Part shown: positions 1-12,100 of the stretch, one piece after another
Position numbering within the stretch: position 1 is the first letter of the stretch
How the letters are laid out: the number at the start of each line of letters is the position of its first letter
Origin: Nematostella vectensis
Lineage: Eukaryota; Cnidaria; Anthozoa; Actiniaria; Edwardsiidae
DNA: 64,000 nt
Reading direction: 5' to 3'
Assembly (NCBI RefSeq): GCF_932526225.1
Contig: NC_064036.1
Location: 18,064,953 to 18,128,952 of the forward strand
Notes under the pieces: model-generated
What the model saw: only the letters and a program-made list of their open reading frames with translations
Told to the model about the DNA's origin: nothing
The model's database searches: none
Program-made: the position numbers and the translations under genes

Positions 1-207
1 TATATATGGCCCTGTGACAATATGAATGTGGAAAATCCCTACACCTGGCTGCACAAAATACCATTTTTTTGAAGACTGCGCATACAACCAGGATACTGTA
101 TACTGTACTGTATTGATTTGCTTCACCAAAATTAGTTTAGTTGATCTTGCTCTGCTAACAAAGGTGGTCCTTGTAAATTTGGTTGAGCTTAGAGGCTAAG
201 ATCATAC

Positions 208-3200
208 CTATTTTGGAGGGGAAGAGCGTCTCGTCATCAAGCTGATCCTGTACCCAGGTCATCAGGTAATCAATATATTTTGGAGCAGAGCACTTTATTG
301 GTTTCTTTATTGTAGTTCCATCAGCCCAATGATACTCGTATCTAGTGAGAAATCACATCCATTATTCTGTGACTTATGTATGCAGCATTAACCACTATGG
401 CAGTGCAGTTCACATCTGCGCAGCATTCACATTAGTATAGGTAATTATACAGTTTCGAGTTCAATTCGGGATTAATTTGCGAGATTGAATTTTTCAAAAA
501 AGGATAATTATTGCACGAGCCGTCTACAGCGAGTGCAATTTGAGCTTTTTGAAAAACTCACAAGTGCAAAATTATCCCCAATTGAATCAGAAAGACACAC
601 AGAGATCTATGTGCAGTATGGAAAAAAATGCAGTTATTGAATTCTGATTTTGTGATATCCAAATAAGGTCTAAGCAAATATAACACTTTATTTTCATGTC
701 AATTTAATTTTGCTACAATAAAAAATTTGCAAAAATAAAGTGACGCTAACATAAAGTGTAGTGAAAATTGGGATGCACGAAATTTAAGTGAGTACCTATT
801 GTACAGTAAGGGGTTGAGTTGAACAATTCTGAACAGTATTTATAGATTATTTTTTGTGGAACTAAATTTAGCCCACGCATGTTTTTGTTACAGTTTAAAT
901 ACAGTTTTGATGACTGAAGTACATTTCAAATTCACTAGTTTTGTTTGATTTCATTTTCTCAAAATCGTGAAATTAAAGTGACCCGTTTTTTTACGAAAAT
1001 AGTGAAATCGTGTCACGAAATAGTGTAATAAGGTAGTCTCAGTCTCTGGCCGATACAAGAGATTTTTTGTGAAATTTGCAGCCACAGTGGCAGCTTCAAC
1101 TCAGTTAAAAATAAACTCCAAGATGGCTGACAAATTTTGATAAGCTGCCACACTTTAGATTTAGAATTTCGGCATGGGTATACCTGTTTTCAGTCCCTAA
1201 TAATTTTGGGTGAAAGAAGCCATTTCACAGTTATGATGGCTGTGAGACACCAATCAACAAGTAAGGCACCAGGCGTTGAAAGGCACCAGATTTCAAAAAA
1301 GTAGACAAGAAATACATCAAAGATACATACCAAACCAACTATGCAAAGCCCAGAGTTTATTTGAACTTTATCTAACTGCTAGATTTGTGTTTTTTGTTTA
1401 TTTGGGGTGATGGTACTGTAAATTGGAAGGCAACCTATTATGATGTTGTTTTTTGGCTGTTTTCTATCTAAAGCTGTCAAAGATGCAGAATTGGAAGGAT
1501 TAAAAAGTCATGAATGATTTCCATCAAAAAACACTTGCAACTTGTAAACGACATGGCACAGTGGCATGTGTGACTGAAAACAGGTATAATAAAAAAACAT
1601 TGCCAGCATTTTGAATTTTGGTAAATTTAATTTTGGGAAATATTTGAAAGGTAACACATCAATAATAAAACAATTAGAATTAAATGAAAAACATTGGGCT
1701 TATAATTAGAAAACTAGGATTGAATCATCTGACTGATTTAATATTTCGACTTTCTTTGTAAACATTTGAGTGACTGAATTCGATTGAGATAAATTGCTTA
1801 ACATTTTGATCACAACTGGACTACCTATTATTTCTGTCACGAAAATCTCACAAACATGATGGTAAGTACCTCTTTTGAAAAGCATTGTTTGAGGTGGCTT
1901 ATGACAAAATTTGATTTGTCATCTTTAATTTGTGAAACAAGACCCATACCCCCTAGCTGGTTTTGTTGACTTACAGAGCCATTTTTGCATGGCCGAGCAA
2001 GGGCTGGGGCGAGTATAAGGGGCACCCAGCAAAAAACGCTTGCAATCAACCCCATGAGATTTTTGAAACTCTGTTTGCCAGCTAACAGAGCAAACAGGCT
2101 TTTTGCTTGGCTAATATATCAATAGCATGTCATGTCAATCAACAAGCCTTCACATCAAGTGCTTAAAAGGTTTATGAAACCTCGGGTTTCATGGTTTGCA
2201 AACAGAAAGAAGCTATCCAGAAATTGTCCTTGTGCAGGTGTTGCAAACTCTGCTGGAGAACAGCTCGTCGTTAGCAAGTTTGATTCCCAGGCCTCTACAA
2301 ACTTCACTCACGACTAATCTACTCTGCATGCATCTAAATTTGCAAGAAAACAGCGAGAACGCAAAGCCAAATGGGACGGGATGAGCGTGTAAGGGGGGAT
2401 TTGTCTCGCCACAGGGACCCAGCTAGCGAAAAGCTGTTTAGCTGTTTAGACGCATGCGAACAAGGCTAACTCAAGACAAGATCAAAGAATCTTTCACCTT
2501 CGTTGGGCAAAATAAATTGATTATTTATTGATGGATTGGTGGAATGTCCACCTCTCTTCTCCGGAAACTTCCCAAACTTGTTTAAAAAAAACTTTACAAA
2601 TATAGCAAAGAAAGTTCAGATGGCAAAGTTTGCCATGTTTGCTTGGATAATTTCTCTAGAGCAAAGCAGCAAATTTGCATGTTTTTGCACAGGTAGCGTG
2701 CTTGCAGGAATTTACCCGGTGTTTTTTTTCCACTATGTTTACAAGGTGTTTTCGCTATGTGACGAGTCGTGGCCGCCATCTTGTTTTGTTCTGGCTGCGC
2801 GAAAGCTGGAACGAGTGCAAAGCGCTAGGGAGAGGGGCCCCCAGCCCTCTTCGTCACATTTTGTCAATTGCACCAAGCTAGCGTGGCCAAAACCAAGATG
2901 GCGACCACGACTTAACACATAGCGAAAAAACACCCGGTAACGCCTGCAAGCAGGCTTTTGCACAGGCCATTTTATGATTGTTTCACATTTGACAGTGGTT
3001 AAACAGCTTTTTAACATTAAACACACAAAGTGTATTGAAAATGTTGTATCGAAAAGGTCATGGGGTCAGTTGCAGGCGGTTTTTCCCCTTTGTTGTTTTT
3101 TTTTTTTTGTCGACTTAAGTTTTATTTAAACTAAAAAGATAAAATAACTTCCACCCCCTACTTATCAACCTCCACCACCTACTCTGAAAGTTAATGAAAG

Positions 3201-4106
3201 CCCTGAGCTACGCAGGCTAATAACCCCCCCTCCCTTACTATACCAGATTAAACAAACTGTTGGTCATGAAGCACAAATACCAATGAACAAACTCAATGAA
3301 AGAAAAAGGTTCAAAATAAAAAAAATGCATCAATAAAAAGATAACAAAACCATTGATATTTGACTCTGTTAAATAACTCCCCCTTGCTGAAGCAATTGAT
3401 GGGGCCCTCCAAAAGTCCATTCATAAGCTCTCGAATTCAAGATTTTTGTTCTTCCTACAACTTACTTCGGTCCAGCCGACATCACAGGGCAGCTCTCCAG
3501 CGTGCAAAACTCCGTTATCGTCCCGTACAACATGTTTATTTGATTGAAGAAATCCACGGCTGTGGTAGAAGAACACAATCTCACTCAATGTCAATTAGAA
3601 CGGGAACGAAATAGTCGCGAAGTGATTCGGTATGATCATTATCGTGTAAATGAGTAAGTTTTGGACGACTTTAAGTAGAAGTAAACTGTCATTTTGGGTG
3701 TGAGATTAATGGGGGAACTTACTATTTACCGCTACCCATTCGTTCAGGTCTTCGCCTTCTGGTAGCATGACAGCAAGCCGAAGGTTTCCACTGCCGAGAG
3801 TAGCTGCTGCATGCCTCATCAAATCATACTGGTGAGTGCCTTCGGGGATATTTTTCTTTGGCTTGAAAGTCTTTGTTGACCTGCTTCCACTGTAGAGACA
3901 AGCAAGATGCAGATTTCGAGCAAGCTTTAAATCGTCAGACATCTTACAAAGACATTTCTAAAGAGTTTTATAACAACACAACAAGAAACAAGAGGGGAGT
4001 TCTATCAAATAGTGCACTATGTCGTATTGTGAAAATCATGGCAGATTCGGTAAATTTAGTTAATGCTAGAGATAAAGTATCTATTAACTCACAAAAGGAA
4101 GCTCAT
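208..4106 (-). CDS. MOB1: MOB kinase activator 1 (MOB1), 5' part; continues off the left edge
   Basis: MOB1 is the small adaptor that binds and activates NDR/LATS kinases in Hippo signalling and mitotic exit. Four minus-strand exons are visible: 4,093-4,106 (start ATG, only 14 nt), 3,723-3,889, 3,466-3,559 and 208-341. Phases agree at every junction, giving 136 residues of the usual ~216. The protein opens [20 protein letters not shown], continues through the [19 protein letters not shown] helix and the [17 protein letters not shown] segment, and reaches [20 protein letters not shown]. The first two zinc ligands of the family are present as C-x4-C just before PVMSAG; the His pair would lie in the next exon, outside the window. 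The splice sites (gtgagt, gtaagt, gtaagt, gtatga) are good. Nothing suggests a pseudogene. The identity is very secure; the 14-nt first exon is inferred from frame and its gtgagt donor. Confidence 0.95.
342..3465. other. MOB1 intron 3, no gene seen
   Basis: About 3.1 kb of AT-rich intron between the C-x4-C exon and the YEYHWADG exon. Apart from the inverted-repeat element at 2,692-2,958 no coding segment, RNA gene or clear repeat array is visible. The short open frames on both strands are chance or lie over the element. Confidence 0.6.
2692..2958. mobile_element. MITE-like inverted-repeat element in MOB1 intron 3
   Basis: A ~265-bp element with two long imperfect inverted arms. The left arm (about 2,698-2,782) runs gcttgcagg...acccggtgttttt...cgctatgtg...gtcgtggccgccatcttg. 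The right arm (about 2,893-2,955), reverse-complemented, gives gcttgcaggcgttaccgggtg...cgctatgtg...gtcgtggtcgccatcttg. The left arm contains an internal duplication of the ggtgttttt...ctatg part. No transposase is encoded, so it is non-autonomous. No target duplication could be fixed by eye. Confidence 0.65.
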
Positions 4107-4299
4107 CTTGTGGCAAGGACTCCTGAAATACCCCGTAAAATAGCCAGCCTTGTTGTAGCTACGAAAGAGGAAACGATTCAAGATGGCGGCCGCTCTATTA
4201 GCCTCAATTCTGTGCATTACGTCATCGCGCATTCTTGGGATACTTTTCCGGAAGGTTTGTCCTAATGAGTGCAACAAAATAGACATTATCTCTCAATAG

Positions 4300-4950
4300 G
4301 CAAGGCACTTCCAGCGTGAACCGGGAGGGATAACTTTTCTTATTAGTATGTCCTTCACTTTTACCCTTCCAGGAGCCTATTCTCGATGTCAACGAAAATA
4401 AAAAAGGGCCTTACGTTGGTATAAAAAATAATAAATGGTTGCCTGCTTTCCATGTAGAAAAAAAAACAATTTTTTGGGGGTTTGAAAAAGAAAAAAAGCA
4501 CAAAATCGCGATTATTTCTAAACTTATCCCAATTTTCAAGCTGCAGCCATGTACAGGCTGCTAATACCTACAAAATTACCTACAAAATTTTCGTAGCATT
4601 TGGTTGAGTTTAAGGTACCCTGGAGACCAGAGGCTCCGAGAGTTTTTCAAGCAAACCGAGATTTTTCGAGCGAAACGAGAGATTTTCCGAGCGAAGCGAG
4701 AATTGCCAGCCCATTTGAACCCCCGCCCCCTAGCATGCTGGGAAAAGCGGATATTCAGCCTCTGGAACCCAGGGTAAGTTGAAGGCAGGAGAATAAAAAA
4801 TCCAAGATGGCCTCCTTAGTCACGTGACCTTGGTTTCCATGGTTACAAGATACAAATTTTGTGCATTTTTGTGTAAACCCCATGAACACACCATTTTGTG
4901 TGATTTTTCCGTATGAATCCTTAGAACCATGCCTTAGATCCCCTGAGGTT
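4300..4950. other. Region upstream of MOB1, no gene seen
   Basis: Presumed promoter and 5' flank of MOB1. It carries an aagatggcggccgc stretch around 4,180-4,193, just upstream of the inferred ATG, and a short run of gcgaagcgag-type degenerate repeats around 4,650-4,700. No open frame with family resemblance was found. Confidence 0.4.
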
Positions 4951-5640
4951 AGCTGAGAGGGGACCTGTTGAAAGGCAGTTGTATCAGAGGCTAGCTGAGA
5001 GGGGACCTGTTGAAAGGCAGTTGTATCAGAGGCTGGCTGATAGGGGAGCTGTTGACAGACCGTTGTATCAGAGGCTGGCTGATAGGGGACCTGTTGATAG
5101 GCTGTTGTATCAGAGGCTAGCTGAGAGGGGACTTGTGGATAGCCTAATGTATCAGAGGCTAGCGGAGAAGGGACCTGTTGGTAGTCCGTTGTATCAGAGG
5201 CTAGCTGATAGGGGACCTGTTGATAGGCTGTTGTATCAGAGGCTAGCTGAGAGGGGACTTGTGGATAGCCTAATGTATCAGAGACTAGCGGAGAAGGGAC
5301 CTGTTGATAGTCCGTTGTATCAGAGGCTAGCTGATAGGGGACCTGTTGATAGGCTGTTGTATCAGAGGCTAGCTGAGAGGGGACCTGTCAGAGGCAAGCT
5401 GAGAAGGGGACTGTAGATAGCCTAATGTATTAGAAGCTAGCTGAGAGGGGACCTGTTGATAGACCTTTGTATCAGAAGCTAGCTGAGAGGGAACCTATTG
5501 ATGATAGGCAGTTGTATCAGAGGATAGCTGAAAGGGGACCTGTTGATAGCCTGTTGTAATAGAGGCTAGCTGAGAGGAGACCTGTGGATAGCCTAATATA
5601 TCAGAGGCTAGATGAGACAGGACCCGTGGATAGCGATAGC
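4950..5640. repeat. 42-bp minisatellite, about 16 copies
   Basis: The unit ttgtatcagaggctagctga followed by gaggggacctgttgataggc is 42 bp, a multiple of three, so the plus strand stays open for 145 codons (4,979-5,416) and would encode a 14-residue repeat of LYQRLAERGPVDR type. Copies degrade toward the right end, with small indels after 5,390. No splice sites, conserved flanks or known domain support translation, so it is called as a repeat rather than a gene. Confidence 0.9.
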
Positions 5641-6108
5641 CCCCCTGTTGATAGTCCCCTGAACCAAAGAACAAGGGCAGGGATTAAGTGTATCTGTGGA
5701 CTCCCCGACAACTCCCCCGCAACATAAATGGAGCATACACTTTGGGAATAACACAAGGTGTAAACTGTAGTTGAAAAAGCTGCAAACGATTCTCATGATA
5801 CACTTTACTGATGAAAACATTTCACATTTTACTTTTAAAACTTATACCCAACATCTTCTAGCAGAAAATGAACAAGGTTGATGTTGCCTTGCAAACACTC
5901 TACAAGAACATCTTCTGCTTATATATATGAGAAGTGTTTAGCAGGGCTATGCCATTTATCTGCCGCTTTTTAAGAAGCTAACGTATGCAGTGGACATGTG
6001 ATGTTGCTATATAAAATGTTGTGATTCAGTGTCCCGTCTAAGAAAGTTCACCACGAAATGTCACTTTGTACATAAGTGGAAGCAGTCAATTATAGCAAGC
6101 TATTTGAT
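5641..6108. other. Probable 3' UTR and flank of the hnRNP H/F gene
   Basis: The 468 bp between the minisatellite and the stop codon of the minus-strand hnRNP gene. No open frame is supported. The segment next to the stop is expected to be 3' UTR, but no convincing AATAAA on the minus strand could be fixed. Confidence 0.4.
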
Positions 6109-9100
6109 TTAGTATCCATATGACATCTGACCAGAGGTCGCCTCCTGCTTGACTTGGTTGTTACTGCCAAAGTAAGAGGTACCACTTGTCGTACCATAGG
6201 TATTGCCATACCCCGTGGCTGCTTGTTGAGTCTGCTGTCCCGACTGGTTAAAAGGTGTGCTTGTCTGCTGTTGTGCTTGCACAGCAAAGTTACCAGTCGT
6301 CTGCTGGGTGCCATAGGTAGAGCCCTGGTTGCCATAGTTTCCATAGCCAGATTGCCCATATGCTGTTGTTGACTGGCCACCAAAGCTTCCTGTGTTCTGG
6401 ACACTACCAAACTGGTTATTGCTCTGGTTGAATGGCTGACTCTGCATGTTTGTCTGTGGGACATTCTGTGTGTTCATGGCTTGTTGACCACCAAAGTTGC
6501 CAGTGTTTCCCTGGCCACCAAAGTTGCCGGTGTTTGCTTGGCCACCAAAGTTTCCGCTGTTGACCACCCCACCACCCATCTGGTTACCACTGCTGCCACT
6601 GAAGTTATTGTAGTTGCCATTATCACTGCTAAAGTTGCTGTAGTTGCCATAGTTTGAGTTTCCATAGTTCTCTGCAAAACAAGAAACTCAAATATAACAT
6701 CTAAATTGCATCTCATCTAACAGCTAAAAAAAAGCGAAAAAGACTTATATAACATCTACATTCCCGTATCTACCGATGTATAATGCACACCCGTGTATAA
6801 TTTGCACCCTAATTTTATTTTGAAAACCCAAGTATAACACACCCCAATCGAAAAAAAAAACAAGGAAATGAGAACAAACAAAGAAAGAGAAGTACTAAGA
6901 TGAGATAAATGTTCAGATTCATTGTATTTATACATAAGTACAGTAAATGCTTTTCTACATCTGAACTTGAAGGTGATAATCACTTATTGAACCTCTTAGG
7001 CATAATCAGCACATCTTAGCACAACTGTAAAGCTGTTTTTTTCATTGCTGAACATTTGTATTTTCACATGGAACATCGAAATGCGAGCTTGTGTTCGTTC
7101 ACAGAATTAACCACCATTTTGGATGAGGTGCAGAGAAACTGGGTCAAGAAAATTCCAACATGGCGGACAACAAGAAAATCGCGAAGGAAACATAAACAGT
7201 TGCTGTTCTTCTGGCGAGATTTGGGGCTTATTTTCTTACAAAACACATGATGAGGAAATTGAAGATATTCTTCGTTTGAAATACCTTTTACTATGTTATT
7301 TTTAAGCGGTTTTGTGATGTTTCCCACCTACAATGGAATCGCCACATTTTCTTATTGATTTCTGCTTTTTATCATACTGAGCACAATGGGTTCTGTGTAA
7401 AATGCGCATCCTGTTTTTCGAGGTTATTTTGGGAGTAAAGTGTGCATTAATACGCCAGGAAATACGGTAAATCTTACATCTTACAGCTAAAAAAGCAGAA
7501 TCAAAAAATTCACAAATATAACATAGCAAATAACTATTGAACACAAGAGCTGAAATTTACCAAACATAAATATAGTTCTAAGACAAAGGTGTCTAAGATT
7601 TTACACAATAGATGCAGCAAATACGTAGAGCAATTATTTGTGCAGTAAGTGAGCCATATTTCTATAGATTATGTGTCATGTAGAAACTTGGTGGGAAACT
7701 AAAGCTGTGGTAAGTCATCATTTACTCACAGCCATAGCTTTGCCTCCATTCTCAAATTACCAAGATACCTATTATCTGGGAAAAGGCCTGTTGCTTAAAG
7801 CCAGACTTTCAGTGCCTTGTTTTGTTCTTGTCTGTCTTCAAAATTAGTTGTTTTTTTTTAACTTGCTAGTTTTTTTAGTTGATTTTTGTAAAAATACAAA
7901 TGAAACTAGTATTTGTTTCATTCTTTTTTATCTTTGAATATCATTTTTCAAAATACAAAACTGTCATTAAAATTGGACAGTTCAGGTGATCACACATTTT
8001 GGTCAGCCCTTGGAGGGACGGACAAAACTGATCAAAGACAAGGCATAACAAGCCTGCCCTAGATGGCTAGAGTGTTCACCTTGTTGAGGATTAGTATCCC
8101 CACCTTGTTGGTTAGACGCCACGTTTCCACTTCTCTGGTTAGAGCCACTCCATCCACCCTGGCTTCCATCAGGGGAAGAGTTCAGGAACAACTCAATGTA
8201 TCTGTGGCCTGCACAAAGCAACACACAATGTCAGGAATTATTAAATTATTGTCAAAAATTGCTTTCAAAGTTATTTAAGCCTTAAAGGGGCTGTATGACG
8301 TAAATTCACATCAATATTACGCCCTCGCTACATTCATTAGAAAGAGCATCGTTTGATATACTCTTGGTGAAAAAATTAGGTCAAAACTCCGACAGCAAAG
8401 TTGTAAAAAGTGACAATAAAACCCGTATAAAACGTTCGAAAATAGGCAGCCATTGCTTGAGCTAGCTTGATTTGGAGAGCACTTATGACGTCACTTGTCC
8501 CCAACAAGTCGGCTCATTACTTCCAGAACCATTGCCAAATAGACTTGTATACTTGGTGTCTGGCCTCCAAACATCAATATGGAGCGGTTATGGGAAGAAA
8601 GACGGCCCTGTTTTTTAAATTTGATTACCTGACTGAGATCCAGAAGAAACCTTTCACATTCTAAACCCCTGGTAGCCGAAGAAAACTGCTTTGAATTACG
8701 AGCGTCTGATATAAAAAGCGATCATCTGCCGACCACGTGCGTAATTTCAACACGAAAGGAATCAACAAGTCCACCTCTACAAGGTGAGTTTTCGATCGTA
8801 TCCATGCTGCATTTGAATCAATGGTGCTATTTCAAACAAAGAACTCAATTCTAGTTCTTGCCCTTTGTTCAATTATTGAACGAGCGTCACAAAACAAAGA
8901 TAAGTAACCGTACAAGACACAACAAGAAGAGATGACTCGATAAACAAAATGACGGCAGACTCCTCTACACTAGCCATGACAAACTTTCCAAAAATATTGT
9001 ATCATTTTAATCCAAAAAACTTAGAATCAAGAATAATTGGAATTAATAAAGCTCTATGATTGAGAGGACGATCGATTATTATGGAATAGACGATAGCTAG

Positions 9101-12100
9101 GATGGCTTGGATATGCTTGAATTTTGATCGAGTGAGAATTGTTTTGTTATCATGAATTACAAATGGTTTTGTACTGCACGCTTTATTGATAAATTTCTTC
9201 TATTTATTATTTGTTCATCAACACTGCTATTAAAGCCTTCAAAGTGGGAGCCTCTATATAAAGTTTTTGGTTTAGATTCTACTAGGTTAGGTATGAGTTA
9301 TACGCCATAAAAGTAAAACTTGTAACTTAAGCTTAATTTACAAACTTGAGACAGCTCACTGCATTTGTAATTATAGTCGCACTTACAATTTATTTAAGTT
9401 ATTTCTCTGTTTCTGGTGGATATCCTAGCAAATAGTCTACCAGACGTCGTGTTGTCTTTGTTGTTTTTAAGTAGTCAAGGACATCCATCGGATGTGATTT
9501 ATTTTTTGTTATTTACCAAGACTGAAAACTATAAGTATGGCCAAAGAGAGTGGCCTTGAATGCAAAGATGAAAATGACTTTAACATTTGAGTAACAGGGA
9601 TGTTTAAAGCTCATTTTGTTATTACAAACAAACAAAATTGCATCTCCCAAAGAATTATAAATGTAAAAGTTGAAGAAACTTCTACTGTACATGATTTACC
9701 AATCTCTGGAGAAGTAGTTGAACTTATGAAGAATCCCTGTGATTGCTATTTTGAGAAGATGTCTTGAAATATTTTTTGATTAATGTCAATTTCATGAAAA
9801 TACGCTCATATACAAATATGTCCAAACTAATATGAATGGAAGTTTCTCCAGATTCTAAGTACCAGGTAAGTGAGCAAATAGTGATGCTTTAACTTGTAGC
9901 TATTAACTTGGATTTTTTTTTAGTCAAGTAACATAGACCAACTTAATTCAATTGTGAATTGACAATAAACTGTTGTAAAGTTTTGATCGTGGTTGATATT
10001 GAATCAAATCTATTTCCAAACTCACAAATATGGTGAGTATGTGATGTCATTAGTTTAAATATTAAATAATCACATATGGTGAATAAGTAATATAACTTAC
10101 TGAATATTTGAATCCACAAAGCTGCCTTGTCATGATGTTTGTCATGAATGAATTCTTTCAAGTCCAGCTATTTCTTTTGTTCTAAATTTAGATGTAGCAA
10201 GGCTAGTGTAGTTTTAGGACAAGTGCAAGAAATCGAAAACAACCAATTTTTCAATTATAGTAAAGTATTGCGGAGCTGTACTTTCACTTTCGGACTTTCA
10301 TTTCAAAGGGGTGCCTTTCAAAATCAAAATGGCGCGCGCTCGAAAATATGCGCGTGTACAAACATGAAGGAAACAGCTAACTTTTTCCCGTAAAGTTTTT
10401 ATTATTTTCTTACCGGACATTGCACTTTTCTTCATATGGTGTCACACTGAGATATACATTATTTGGGTTCCCATCGTTCTTCCGAGCTGGTAAGATCGTA
10501 GTGTTAACTCTCCATCATGCAGTTTATTTTGGGTAATTCACAAAGTCAAGACGGTTGTTACTTGGCTTTAGTCATTCTGTTTCAGGGCTTTCTCCTTCCA
10601 CTTTTAAGCTTCCTTATTCAACGTTTTAGAACAACAGACCTTTACCCTATCTAATTTGGGGGTACTTTCATCGAGTAAATCGTAGAGAGCTGAATTTTCT
10701 GGCTAAATCCTCACCCCACTCTGTGCAAGCTGTCATTTTTTTTGCGACTCAGAGCAAGGCATTCCATCCCATAACTTGATTTTGAGGACAAGTGACATCA
10801 CAACGTTGGATCGTTCGATTCCAACTGAATAATGGCGGCCAAAATTGCTGTATTTCAGGTTTAAATAAAAAATACTTCATCTCAATATTTCACTTGGAGC
10901 GTTTGGAACCTGATAGTTGAACGCTTAATCTTTACATTTCCGCACGCGAGGGCGTATTTTAAGAACCTTGTCATACGGCCCCTTTAAAAAAATATTTCAA
11001 TAGATCCCTTTAGTGCGTACTCATACACCACCCATCACTCCACTGATGTGACTTTTACCTCTCCCAAAATTAATTAATAATGCTAAGAATGAAAATATTT
11101 GACAAGAAAATCATACCCATTGTCTGTCTGTCCTTGGACATAGCAGCAGTGGCATCAGCATGAGTAGCAAAGTCAACCTCTCCCTCTCCACAGCATCTCC
11201 CATCTGGGCCCCATCTGAGGCGAACTTCCACGGGGTTCAGTGGCATAAAGAACTGCTTGACATCCGTCTCTTTAGCACCAAATGGCAGCCCCCTCATGGC
11301 CACTGTATGTCCAGTAGAACTTACCCCAGAGAACCCACCCGTACCACCGCTGCGACCACCTCCAAATCCTCCCCTACCGCCACGCCCTCCTCTTCCCCCA
11401 CGCATATTTCCTCCTCCAAAGGGGCCTCCAAAGTCACCTCCAAAACCACCACCAAAGTTACCACCACCAAACACAGGGCCAAATGGACCTCTACCTCCAC
11501 CACGGTATCTGAGGAAAAAAATAATCAATGGTCAGCAAGAAATGGTACCATCAACAAAACAGGGTAGATATTTGTATATTTATCAACAAAAACAGGACAT
11601 TTGTATATTTACAGTATAATAGTAGTTGTGGAGGTATGCAACAACTCAGTTTTACTGAACAAGTCAATAGTTGTTCCAACTTAAACTTTATCCCTTATCT
11701 AAGTAAACCTAAAACACTAATTAACACACCACCAACTCAACCAGCAAACTAAATAGCATGTATCACCTTCTTTCAAACTGGTCGCCTCCCCCACGTCCAA
11801 AGCGTGGCCCGCCAAAGGGTCCGCCCATCCTGTCATAGGGTCCAGGCCTGGTGGACATCAGCGGCTTAGGCTTCAACACATACTTGATATCACTCTTGGA
11901 ACTCTTGAAGATCTCAATGTACCTAATGAAGAATTAGGATGAAAATTAGTTGGAAAACATAAAATTGCTTACAAAGTGATACAAAAATGGGTGAAAAATA
12001 ATTTCGTACCAGGGCTGTCCCTAAGGATATCATACGGTAGTTGGCTAGTAAAATATAGTACAAAATTAAGGGAAGTATCAAAGTCTTTGTTAAGTGGCAA

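Noticed and set aside
2536-2922. 128-codon plus-strand frame
   Set aside because: Runs through the MITE arms inside a MOB1 intron.
11160-11619. Plus-strand frames over the Gly-rich hnRNP exon
   Set aside because: Shadows of the exon at 11,117-11,508, which fits the gene in phase on the minus strand.
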